A stretch of 40,823 nucleotides of DNA from Ministeria vibrans ATCC 50519 (Eukaryota; Opisthokonta; Filasterea), in the NCBI GenBank assembly GCA_943704425.1, contig CALSCP010002390.1, forward strand, positions 12,580 to 53,402. The letters run 5' to 3'. The notes below the pieces were generated by a model. The model worked only from the letters and a program-made list of their open reading frames with translations, was not told the DNA's origin and ran no database searches. Of the stretch, positions 9,986-19,538 are shown piece by piece. A program made the translations under genes and the position numbers. Positions within the stretch are counted from its first letter, which is position 1. Each line of letters starts with the position of its first letter.

Positions 9986-12900
9986 ATGTGGTTGCGCTCA
10001 CTCCCTCTGCTGCCAGTCCTTCTCCTCGTCGCCCTCCACCCCCTCTCAAGTACGCCCTCCCCTGCTGTGTCTCTCCCCTCCCCCCTCCACCCTCCCCCCA
10101 CTCCCCATTCTTCTCATACGTCTTTCCTCCAACTTACACACATTTCGCTTAAAAAAAAAACTCTCTCTTTATCACCAAAGTAAAACCACAGCCCATTGCA
10201 ACATGCCTCTGTTTGCTCCATATGGCACATGCCAAAGACCACAGACGCTTGCGGCCACCCGTGCGGCGGGTTGGCGTTCGCACAAGGCGCAAACCCAAAA
10301 GAGGCTTTGCGTGGAATGTTCCCTTGACCCTTCACGCTCACCCCACTCTCCTCCCTCTCCCTCTCTCCCTCTCCCTCTCTCTGCCCCCCCACGCATAGGC
10401 GACGCGTCATGCGCCACCACGCCCTGCTTCAACTCGCCCATCTCGTGCACCGACGTCCAAGGCGGCGGTGTGCTCTGCGAATGCTCTGCCGGCTGGACCG
10501 GCGCGCGCTGCCTCGACAAGCTTGACGAGTAAGAAGACGTCTCCTCTCTTTCCCTTCCCTCTCTGACTCCCCCTCCCGCGTCCGCCTTCCCCCTTGCCCT
10601 CTCTTGAACTCCCTCGCCCCCCCCACGCACGCGCGCGCTCTCTCTCTCTATCTCTCTCTCTCTCTGTCTTTGTCTGCAATCGCTTCCAAAACAGCAGAGC
10701 AACACAGAAAAAAAAATTAGGAAAAAAAAAAGTTCGCAGTCTTGTGCCGTATGCACTGTCGTTTTCTGTCCCTCTACACTCTCCCCCACACCACACTTGG
10801 CGGTGGAGCAGCGTCTGTCAACGAGACCCGCGCTGTGTGGCCCTCATGCTCTCCCTGTAGGTGTGCATCGTCCCCCTGTCAAAACGGCGCCTCCTGCTAC
10901 GACGGATTCCGACGCTTCACGTGCCAATGCACCGTCGGATTTGCCGGGGATGCGTGTGAGGTCAACATCGACGAGTGTGCGAGCACCCCGTGTTTCCATC
11001 AGGGCACTTGCATCGATGGAATCGACGGCTATTCGTGCCAGTGTCTGACTGGATTCTCGGGGCTCCGCTGCCTTGAAAACATCAAGGAATGCGCTTCGAG
11101 TCCGTGTGCCCTTGGAAGCACTTGCGTCGACCAAATTGGCACTTATCAGTGTATCTGTTCATTTGGATTTGAGGGCCACGACTGCACCCAACAGATTGAT
11201 TGGGTACCCAACCAAACACAATAATTATTATCATCAAAATAATCATAATAATAATAATATTAATAATAACAATAATAATATAAGAGACTTCCTCATACCA
11301 TCGTTTGATGAGTGTATAATAATTGTTTAGTGTATAGTAATTGTTTATTATATAATTTTTTGACCCTGGCCCTGTCACATTTTCTATTGTGTGTAGTGTG
11401 CGTCTTCGCCATGTCTCAATGGGGCTCTGTGCAACGGGACTGCAACACCTATTGGGTGCACATGTTTGGAGGGATTCACCGGACTTACATGCGAGTCGGA
11501 AATTGACGCGTGTATCAGCAGCCCCTGTCAAAACGCCGCAACGTGTGTGCGAAACCTGGGAGCGTACACATGCGCATGTGCAGACAACTTTTCGGGAGTG
11601 TTATGCGAGCTAGAGCTCGACGCGTGTAGCAGTTCCCCCTGTACCATGGGTTCCACATGTATGCTTGTGGGGAGCACTGGCCTGACGTGCTTGTGCCCAG
11701 CAACGCAGTACGGTTTGCGCTGTGAAGAGGTCACGGTGGATGGCTTTATCAAGGGCTACGTCGACTCGATGGTGCACACGCCCATTGAGACGCTTTCGGT
11801 CGCCGAATCACTCTTACGGGCCACGCTTCAGCCACAGCTGCTTGACGACACGGCCATTGACGAGTCTGTACGCATTCTCAAGACCCTCGTTGATGCCGCG
11901 ACTGCCGAAAGCGCCACTCCCGAGGGCCTCTCCCTGAACACGGCGCAGATCCTCGTGGATATTCTGGGCAACATGATGGAGGTGGGTTTTGTCAATCGCA
12001 CCCAGACGCCGCCAGAGGGCGCATCCATGCTCGAGCGCTTGGTGCTCGCCTACCTTGGCGACGGCTGTCCCGTCAACACAACCCTCTCCTCTGCTAGCAA
12101 CAACGTCTTTGGCTCGGCATTTGCTCTGTCCGCCTCAGATCTTGCCACCTCCGGCGGCCTCTCATTCACGTATGGCAACACACGATTTGACTACCCTGCC
12201 GAGCTTGTGCCGCTCCTCACCAGCTCTCAGTCACTCACCAACGTGACGGGCGCAACCGAAAACTGCACGCGTATCTACTTCAATGTTCTCGAGCAGGCAT
12301 CCTTCTTTCGACCGTCCGACGACGCCGAGGGTCTCACACTTATCTCATCGCCCGTCATCAGCACGGGACTCGACATGGGCCTGCACGACCTTCAGGGCAA
12401 CTTTGTGCAATACACTGTCACGTTCAGTACGCCCGCTGATCCCGCCGACGTACCGTTTCTTCAGTGTGTTGCCTGGGTGCCATCGCCCGTCTCGGTGTGG
12501 AGCAACGCCGGCTGTGAGGTTCACACGGCGTCCACCACTCAGCTAGAGTGTCGCTGCTCGCATTTGACCAACTTTGCAGTGCTCCTTGACACGCGAGGCT
12601 CACTCAAGGGCTCCGAGGCTATCTCGGTCGCGAGTTATGTGGGTTCCGCCATTTGCATTGCTGCCTGTGCCGCCGTCATTGTCCTCTACCTGCTGGCCGG
12701 CCGCAAGTTTATCACGCCTCCCTTTCGCGTCGTTCTTTTGCTCTGCGGTTCAATTGTTGCGACACAAATCATGTTTATCATCACGACGGCTGCCTCGTCG
12801 AGTCTTTCGCGTGCCGGTTGCAACATTATGGGTCTCTTTTTGCACTACTCGCTACTCTGGCAAATATGTGTGCTTGTCATTGTTGCCTTTAACATGTGGA

Positions 12901-14422
12901 TGATGATTGCCCGCCTCAAAAAGATCTCCGATTCAATCTACCGCTGGGAAATTGTTCTCATGCTTGGTACGATTATTAATTTATTATTATTCATAATATC
13001 TGTCTATCTGTCTGTCAGTTTACTTATTTTTAATAATAATACTAATAACAATAATAACAATCGTAATATTAATAATATTCATCAATATTAATATATTTTT
13101 CTTGTTTTTGTAGTGATTCCGCTCGTCGTTATTGTTCTGTACCTAATTGGAGCAGCTGCGGCAAACGGCGATGGACCCTACAACCCGTATTCGACGCGCA
13201 CAGATACCACTACAGCGGGTGCAATGTAAATCAAAACAAAAAAGAAACAAATTAATACCCCTCTTATCTTACCTGTGCTTGTTATTGTTTTCGTTTTAGC
13301 TGCTTTCTTCCTACTGCGGAGGCGATTGGGATTGCATTTTTGATGCCGCTGTGCCTGATGGTACTGCTCAACATGACAGTGTTTTTACTTGTGGCCCATT
13401 CGGTGTACAGTGTGCGAGCAAACATTCGACGAAGCTCTGCAAGTTCGGCGAACGATATTCGCGCGATGAGTGGAGGGAGTCAAGGAGATGTGAAGAAGAA
13501 GAGTAAGGCGGAGCGTGCGCTGTCGACGGCGTCACGCAAGTCGAATACCAGCACGAGTATGCGCACGGGAGACCGGCAAAAAAGCCTGTTGCGTGTCTAC
13601 ATCTCGGTGGGCATTTGCCTGGGCTTCTCCTGGCTCTTTGGTGTGCTCACCGTGGCCACCAATAGCCTCGCCATGGCCTGGCTTTTTGTCATTGCCAATG
13701 CGCTTCAGGGCATTGCACTCTTTGTCAACTACGGCATGGTGCCCAACGTGTACCACGCGGCGCGCTCGACACTTCAGTCCAGCCACGATACAACCTCGAC
13801 GTACGCAGGCAATTCCTCAACCGCGTCCAACACGCGACGGTCCAACCCAGCCATCCAGACGCCAAGTCGCACGCAGAGCATTGCTTCAAGCGCCCATGAC
13901 ACCGAGTACATCAGTGCGCTCAGGGATCTCGAGCAGCAAAATGCCAAGGCAGAGCTCGACGAAATTGCGGCGCGTCGCAAAGACTCACAAATGTCCTCCG
14001 TATCGGGCCAGTCGTACGAGTCGTCGCACGAGGCAGTGAGCGACCGCAAAGACAGTTCGGCGTGGACCGAAGACGTCTCCATTCACTTCTCGCTGGGCGA
14101 GGCAGTGCGTCCGGGCGCCTCCCCCGTCACGACCACGCCCATCTCCAAATCCAACAGCGGCTCACTGCCACGACTCACCAAAAAGAAATTCTCCAGCAAA
14201 CCGCAACTGTCGACCGCACCAGCGAGCATCTCAGGCACCCCCATAGCGTCCGCAACTGTCCGCCGTCCCTCCGTCACCTTCCGCGAGCCAAGCGAGACTG
14301 CTTACAGGGGCGTTGACATTGACTTTGTCGACACCGAGGACGACACGGAGGAGGAACAAGAGGACGACGGTGTACGCAGGAAACGCGCCGCAACCGGCGT
14401 TTTAAACACTTCCGAAGTTTAA
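9986..14422 (+). CDS. Adhesion G-protein-coupled receptor with seven EGF domains, GAIN/GPS and long tail
   Basis: Six exons: 9986-10049, 10399-10528, 10861-11203, 11397-12966, 13114-13225, 13300-14422; phases agree, giving 1113 residues. A signal peptide (residues 1 to about 21, MWLRSLPLLPVLLLVAL) leads to seven EGF domains (about 25-290), several starting with the calcium-type DECAS or DACSS. A GAIN region follows, ending in a GPS motif (ECRCSHLTNFAVLL, about 560-575), where adhesion GPCRs self-cleave between Leu/Thr-type residues. The 7TM block (about 588-893) shows class B2 signatures: the TM3 Cys (AGCNIMGLF), ECL2 Cys (AICFLP), TM6 LGFSWLFG and TM7 LQGIALFVNYG. The 220-residue cytoplasmic tail is Ser/Thr-rich and ends acidic. 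At the GPS the P1-P2' residues read NFA rather than the usual HLT/S plus FAVLM order, so cleavage should be tested. Introns are TAA- or pyrimidine-rich. Confidence 0.92.
10075..10107 (-). other. G-quadruplex-prone tract in intron 1 of the adhesion GPCR
   Basis: The plus strand has a dense series of C runs (CCCC, CCCCCC, CCC, CCCCCC, CCCC) separated by one to three bases, so the minus (template) strand fits the four-run G-quadruplex pattern. It lies just 25 bases after the first splice donor. Confidence 0.6.
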
Positions 14423-14455
14423 GCGAACGTTAAGAAGTTTAAGCGAAGTTTAAGC
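14414..14455 (+). repeat. Three copies of GAAGTTTAAGC spanning the GPCR stop codon
   Basis: GAAGTTTAAGC occurs at 14414-14424, 14434-14444 and 14445-14455. The first copy contains the TAA stop (14420-14422) and each later copy repeats an in-frame-looking GTTTAA. It looks like local duplication of the stop region into the 3' UTR. Confidence 0.9.
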
Positions 14456-14636
14456 TCGAAAAGAGGAAGAAAAAAACCAAGTCATTGCAAGATCTATCAA
14501 AAATTGAATATTAATAAAAACATACAGTCATAATTATTCCTACAATATATTTTAGAATAATCGGAGTGCATTTGAGATTATTTGCTTCTTTGAGGAGAGT
14601 CATAATTATTATTAATAATAAGACGGAAAATAATGA

Positions 14637-14670
<34 letters not shown>

Positions 14671-14829
14671 TTTACTCTCTTTTATATGTGTATTAATATT
14701 TCTCTCTCTCTCTCTCCTTTTTGAGTAAACTTTTCGACTTCATTTATTCCTAATAATAATTATTATTATTTTATTGTTACAATTTATTTTAATACACACT
14801 ATACATTCATACATTTCTACAATTGAGGT
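14456..14829. other. Convergent AT-rich spacer between GPCR and FYVE genes
   Basis: No gene seen. It contains an (AAT)n microsatellite at about 14638-14670, a short (TC)n at 14700-14716 and a TAATAATTATTATTA palindrome near 14751-14770. Both genes end here; on the minus strand, AATAAA-like hexamers are scattered, so specific poly(A) sites are not assigned. Confidence 0.6.
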
Positions 14830-15588
14830 CTATTTAAGACTCTTTGCTTTGAGAAGAGTCATTTTGTGTTCCTGAAGGAAAAACGTAACGGCCAAAGTGA
14901 TGTTACGGCGAATCTTAATTTCGGTCTTTGACGCAGAAACAGGACATTTTTTTGTCATGAGCTGCGAAAGGGTGCGATATTCCTCCATTTGTGTCTCAAT
15001 CTCAGTCGTCTCCGCATTACGTTTCCGCTCCATTTCCATCCGATACGCTCTCTCTTCCCGCTCGACCTTCTTTGCTTCCGCCTCAAAATACTCCGCACCA
15101 AACGCAACAAACCCACTCGCACTGACCAATTCCTCAGCCATCTCACTCCCCTTCTTCGCGTTGCGATCCCCGCCACCACCACCACCACCACCACCACCAC
15201 TGCTCTCCGTCTCGTCTTCTCGTGGAGCAAACCGAAAGAGCAGCTCGTCAAGTTGCTCTTTCATCCGACGCAGTCGCTCGTACATCCGGCTCAGCTGCTT
15301 CACACTCTCACTTGCACTCTCGTCCGTTCCTCCTTTTGCCTTGCGCTTCTCTCGCTCCCACACAATGTTCCGCCACGACAAAACCTCGTCGCAATCAACG
15401 CAAATTCGTGTCGATATCGCATCACTGCCAATCACAACCGTCTCCGTGCGCGAAGGTAATTTGCCCGTGAAGTCACTTTCGCTCAGAATCTCACTCGGGA
15501 CCGACTCAATTGTGCCTAAAATAACGGCAGAATTGTATATTAGTTGGATTTTTAAATAATATATATAAAAAAGACACTGTGTGCGTGT

Positions 15589-15619
<31 letters not shown>

Positions 15620-16391
15620 CTGACCGAGTTGTCGGACGCGAACAGGAGCACAATCGGCACAGCAGACGGACCCACAAGTGCGACAGTGATGCTTGCGTCG
15701 TTGGACTAGGGTGAAAGGACGCACACAGGAGTGGCAGAGGAGTGCTGACTTGTCCGAGGCCCATTCGACAACGCTATGAAAGGAATAGGGGGGGGGATGA
15801 CTCAGATAAAGAGGGGAACGGGGGAAATCTCCACTTTCTTTTTGTGACGGGGGTTTGTACCATTGCTCAGCTTGTTTTAACTTGACGCGTTTGACTGTCT
15901 CGTGAAGACGTTCGAGAGCACTGATGACGCGTGTGGCGCTGATGTTGCGTGATTGGACAATCTCGGAGCGAAGTGAAATGAACGGACCAGTGTGGGAGCG
16001 AGTGACGGGCTCCTGCAAAGCAATTGTAGGATGTCAGGAGACTCAGAACCACTGCGATTTGTACCTGCTGTTGCCACGACGGCTGTGCAGTGTAGCAGGC
16101 TGTGCACACGCGCACAGGGGTTCCTCTTGGATCGGGTGTGGTGTCTGGCAGGAGTCTCAAGGTGAGGACAACGTGTGTGGCGCAGAAGATGCGTCCGCAT
16201 TTTCGACAGTGTTGGCGAAGCAGCGCCGGTCCAAACGGACGCTGGCAGTCGGCGCAGGCGCTCACGAGGGCGTCCGGCACCCAGTGCTTTCGAGATATCC
16301 CATCACTGGGCAGGGTGACGGAGGTGGCGGCGGCGACTGCCGTTGCGGTGGGGCCAGCGAGAGCCTTTTTGACTGAGTTGAGGAAGTCCAT
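14830..16391 (-). CDS. Double-FYVE, coiled-coil protein (Vac1/rabenosyn-like)
   Basis: Four exons in gene order: 16391-16065, 16012-15861, 15773-15625, 15515-14830; 437 residues. FYVE domains bind PI3P on early endosomes. FYVE1 (about residues 35-103) has WVPD, RQHCRKCG and RVCTAC, but its third zinc pair is C-x2-H (FCATH). FYVE2 (about 160-235, split by an intron) is canonical: WASD, RRKHHCRTCG, CADC and RICVDC. A helical region joins the two, and coiled coil follows (about 255-400) with a poly-Gly tract encoded by a CCA repeat. Two FYVE fingers before coiled coil resemble yeast Vac1/Pep7 and, more loosely, rabenosyn-5, which link Rab5 and SNARE machinery; orthology is inferred. The ATG at 16391 is the first Met of the frame close to FYVE1. 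Intron 3 holds a poly-T tract of about 29 bases (plus strand). Confidence 0.85.
15172..15200. repeat. (CCA)n trinucleotide run encoding poly-Gly
   Basis: A run of about ten ACC/CCA triplets on the plus strand, read as Gly codons in the minus-strand FYVE gene. It is a slippage-prone length polymorphism site. Confidence 0.9.
15591..15619. repeat. Poly-T/poly-A tract in FYVE intron 3
   Basis: About 29 consecutive T on the plus strand, i.e. poly-A in the gene sense, starting three bases inside the intron donor GTCAG. The placement, with A-tract directly after the donor, is odd for a spliceosomal intron. Confidence 0.95.
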
Positions 16392-16621
16392 TGGAAATGT
16401 ACACGAAAATATCAAGATCGGAAAAGAAAGGCGCGCGAGAAGGAAGCGCGTGCAAAGCGCCACTCAAAGCGGTTGTGATCCAAAAAGGTGCCTAAAAGTT
16501 GAAGCGATAAATAAATCTGAGAAATTATAATAGAGCAATCATTAAAGAAACAGTAAACACTGATCAAATTTAAAAAATTAATAATTAAAATAATTATTAT
16601 TATTTTTATCATTGAAGGAGT
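16392..16621. promoter_or_regulatory. Divergent spacer between FYVE and FKBP genes
   Basis: 230 bases, AT-rich on the FKBP side (TTAATAATTAAAATAATTATTATTA near 16575-16600). It must carry both promoters. No specific element recognised. Confidence 0.5.
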
Positions 16622-17196
16622 ATGGGATTCGAGAAGACAGTGTTGAAAGAAGGCACGGGGGCGCAGGTGAAGAGCGGGCAGACGGTCGATGTGCACTGCA
16701 CTGGATACGGAAAGAACCGCGACATGAACCTGAAGTTCTGGAGGTACGGCGGGCGGGCGGGTGGGTATGGGTGGGTGGGTGGAGGGAGGGAGGGAGAGAG
16801 GGCGCGAGAGCGGGCGCGGGAGGAGAGAGAGTGATTGACAAAGTTGACGATTTGATTTCGATGAGTTTGCGACGATTGCGAAGTGGTCTTGCCGCTGCAT
16901 AGCATAGCATGAGACGTGGGTGTGTGTGTGTGTGTGTGATTAGGGTGCCCGAATGCGGGAAATTGGCGCTGGCAAGGCAGAACGAGAGATGTGAAAGTGA
17001 CCAGTGCGTTTGTGTTGGCTTTTCACTTTGACTGTGTCCAACTGCGTTGCTGTGGGACGGCGCGTGCCGCGGGGGTGGGCTGCATGTGCCGTGGGTGTGT
17101 GTGCGGCGTGCACGGCAGTCCGTCTGACGTCTGTTTGAGTGTAGCACCAAAGACCCGGGCCAGAAGGTCTTCAGCTTCCAGTGTGGCCAAGGACAG
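16622..17196 (+). pseudogene. FKBP-type prolyl isomerase, 5' half only
   Basis: Two exons, 16622-16743 and 17145-17196, encode the first 58 residues of a small FKBP: MGFEKTVLKEGTGAQVKSG, then VHCTGYGKN, KFWSTKDPGQ and VFSFQCGQGQ. This matches FKBP12 proteins up to the point before VI-x-GW, and the GYGKN...FWSTKDPGQ form is closest to the plant-type FKBP12 as I know it. The second half, with the Trp at the pocket floor and the 80s loop, is missing. A normal donor (CAG|GTGCGC) follows exon 2, but the next acceptor (17485) belongs to a beta-mannosidase exon in a different phase; splicing there gives an unrelated tail that stops near 17620. So the gene is interrupted, by rearrangement or by a misjoin in the CT tract. 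FKBPs isomerise prolyl bonds and bind FK506/rapamycin. Confidence 0.85.
16748..16794 (+). other. G-quadruplex-prone tract at the start of FKBP intron 1
   Basis: Nine or so runs of three or more G separated by one to four bases (GGCGGGCGGGCGGGTGGG and onward to GAGGGAGGGAGGGAG) start four bases after the splice donor, on the transcribed RNA strand. Confidence 0.7.
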
Positions 17197-17235
17197 GTGC
17201 GCAGCCCATCGACGCACGCTGGTGCACGCCCCTTG

Positions 17236-17238
<3 letters not shown>

Positions 17239-17331
<93 letters not shown>

Positions 17332-17360
17332 TCTCTCTCTCTCTCCTTCTCTCTCTCTCT
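17239..17360. repeat. Long (CT)n tract between FKBP and beta-mannosidase exons
   Basis: A perfect CT run of about 90 bases (17239-17329) continues with imperfect CT to about 17360, then T/C-rich sequence and a CA run at 17446-17458. It lies exactly where the FKBP half-gene meets the mannosidase half-gene, so it is the likely site of a misassembly or recombination. Confidence 0.97.
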
Positions 17361-17485
17361 TATTTTCTATTTCTATCACTTGTTTCTTTCTCCTCCCTCC
17401 GTCACTTCCCTTTGTTTCTCTCTCTATCACTTTGTCTTTCTGTCACACACACACACACATACTTACTCGCTCACTATGTGTGTAG

Positions 17486-19348
17486 GACTGTTGTTGGAGA
17501 GGACATGTCGCGCGTGGTGTGGCCCAGCTCACCGTCAACGGGCTGGGAAAGTGGTGTGGACCGCCTGACAGGACTGCCCAATGGACAGCCTATCAAACCA
17601 CGCATGGCAAGCGAGCGTATTGATAACAGTCTAAGCAGAAGTGGTGGCAGTGGTGCCGACGAGTGTACGTATGTGTATGGCGTGGACTACAACCACGGGA
17701 CGACGGGTGAGCATCCCATTGCGGCCGACGAGCACATCTGCTGCACGCTGTGTGCCCAAGCCCCGTCGGGTGACTGTCTCGCGGCCGTCTTTAATAACGG
17801 CGAGTGCTGGTTCAAGCCGGCCAGCGCCGTGCCCTTTAACGTCACAGCCATGCCCGGCCGTATTGCCGTCTGGCCCAAGGGCCACGGACCCATCCCCCCG
17901 TCGCCCCCACCAGGTCCTCCGCCCCCTGGGCCCATCGAGACCCACGGCCCGTACCGCCATGGCGCCGGCTTCAAGACAGTCAACTCCAAAGCAGACTACG
18001 TTGTCTTTGACGCCAACTTGCCTCCGCAACTGCCCGCTCCAATGCTCACCGGACCCCAGCAACACGGCATTTTTGCCTCTGAGTTTGGCTGTGTTGTCTT
18101 CAGCTCCTTTGAGAGTATGACCGGCACCCTCTCCGCCGACCACTGGGGCATCCACTCGACGCCCGTTTTTGAACAACGCAACTACTGCTGTGACAACATC
18201 ATTGGAATCTACTTTGGCAAACAGGTCCAAGATCATAATATATTTATAGTTTTACTCATGAACTGACCATTTTCTTGTGTAGAACTGGAATGAGACTGGA
18301 CAGGCAGTCTTTCACAAGCAACTCTACCAATGTATGATTGGACAGGCACTTGAAATGAAGGTTAATCGACAAAACAGAGCGAGCGTGTGTCATTTCGCAC
18401 ACTCACACACCAACTCTCACATTGACAGTCTGACATTGAGACGCGGCTGTCGTACAACACCTGGGGCACTCTGATCTGGCAGTACAACGAGATCTGGCCC
18501 ACAGGCGGATGGGGCTGCATCGAGTATGGAACGCCCGTCGAGGGGCAGGTTGTGGGCGGCCGATGGAAACCCCTGATGCACTGGCTCGAGAAGAGTACAA
18601 ACACACTCTTACTGGACATCTGCTCACGAATGTATGTTTAGGTATCTATCGTGATGTGACATCCACGTGCGGTGCAAGTGGAGTGTGTTTTGTGCGCAAC
18701 AATGGCATTGAGCCGCGCGTGAGTCTACATGTTGCCCTTGAACTGGTCCACTTTGACACGGGAAAGCGCTCTGTCATCAACCAAATCACCGTATTCCCAG
18801 TCCATACCCTTCTTCGTTGTTGACCCTCATGCTTGCGTTTTTTGTTTTGTTTTTCTTTTCTTGTGTAGACGTCGCTGAGCCAAGGCGGTGGCATCACCAA
18901 AGTCTTTTGTGCGTATGGCAAGAGCACCACTGGCTCAGCGGACTGTGCACCCTGGAGCGACGCCTATGCGGCCGCAGGGTGTGCTGCGGGCGGACGCGAC
19001 TGCATTCTGGCCATCACTGTCAGTGACGGTCTCACCCACGCACTCGTGACAGAGAACATTGTGGCCCTGGCCACTCCTGGCGAGTGGAATCTGCACAGTG
19101 GCGTCCAGGTGAATGTGACCGTCTTCGAGACGTCGGACGAAGGTGCCCGTCTGACCGTCACCGCGCCGCACGTCGCCGTCTTTGTCACCCTCACCACCGC
19201 GGCGCCCGGTCGCTTCTCGGACAATGCCTTTCTCGTCACTCCACAGGGCACCACCATCATTCGCTTTATTCCCTCCCCTACTGCCCCCTTTGACCGCCAT
19301 CTTTTCCGTTCCACCCTTCGCGCCGAACACGTTGGCTCATACCAATAA
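17486..19348 (+). CDS. Beta-mannosidase (GH2), C-terminal part, with inserted PAN/apple-like domain
   Basis: Five exons: 17486-18224, 18283-18360, 18429-18594, 18642-18790, 18869-19348. The first begins mid-codon (one leftover base), so it is an internal exon. GH2 beta-mannosidases release terminal beta-mannose. Seen: VVWPSSPSTGWESGVDRL, HGPYRHGAGF, the nucleophile-bearing FASEFGCVVFSSFESM, RNYCCDNIIGIYFG, WQYNEIWPTGGWG and the C-terminal beta-sandwich ending GRFSDNAFLV. Between GLPNGQPI and HGPYRHG lies an insert of about 110 residues: a Cys-rich PAN/apple-like unit (CTYVYGVDYNHG...CCTLC...CLAAVF...CWFK) and a PPSPPPGPPPPGP linker. The N-terminal sugar-binding domain and the acid/base half of the barrel are absent upstream, where an FKBP half-gene stands instead. 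The stop lies inside AATAAA. Confidence 0.88.
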
Positions 19349-19349
19349 A
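19344..19349 (+). terminator. AATAAA overlapping the beta-mannosidase stop codon
   Basis: The TAA stop (19346-19348) is embedded in AATAAA (19344-19349). Same arrangement as the genes ending at 6766 and 36377. Confidence 0.6.
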
Positions 19350-19538
19350 CTGAAACAATATTTTATTTTTATTTTTTATATAGTCTACATGAGATTTTTA
19401 TAAGATTGTTCCCTTAATATGGCTTTAGCCACAGTGGTTGGTGTGTTAGTTGAAGTGCCGGTGATGTTGTCTCTGGTGTGGTTTGCCAATCGTACCCGTC
19501 ATTGGTTTGATATATATTATAATTATATATAATATATA
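19350..19538. other. Convergent spacer with AT palindrome
   Basis: 189 bases between the mannosidase and OTUD3-like stops. The end next to the OTUD3-like gene is almost pure A/T and largely self-complementary (about 19509-19540). No gene seen. Confidence 0.6.

Noticed and set aside
17181-17480. Ser/Leu-repeat coding sequence in the CT tract
   Set aside because: The open frame exists only because CT repeats encode Ser-Leu. Clear splice sites exist on both sides.
16622-19348. A true FKBP-beta-mannosidase fusion protein
   Set aside because: The exon phases do not match across the junction, and the spliced FKBP frame runs into a stop near 17620. Both partners also lack essential halves.
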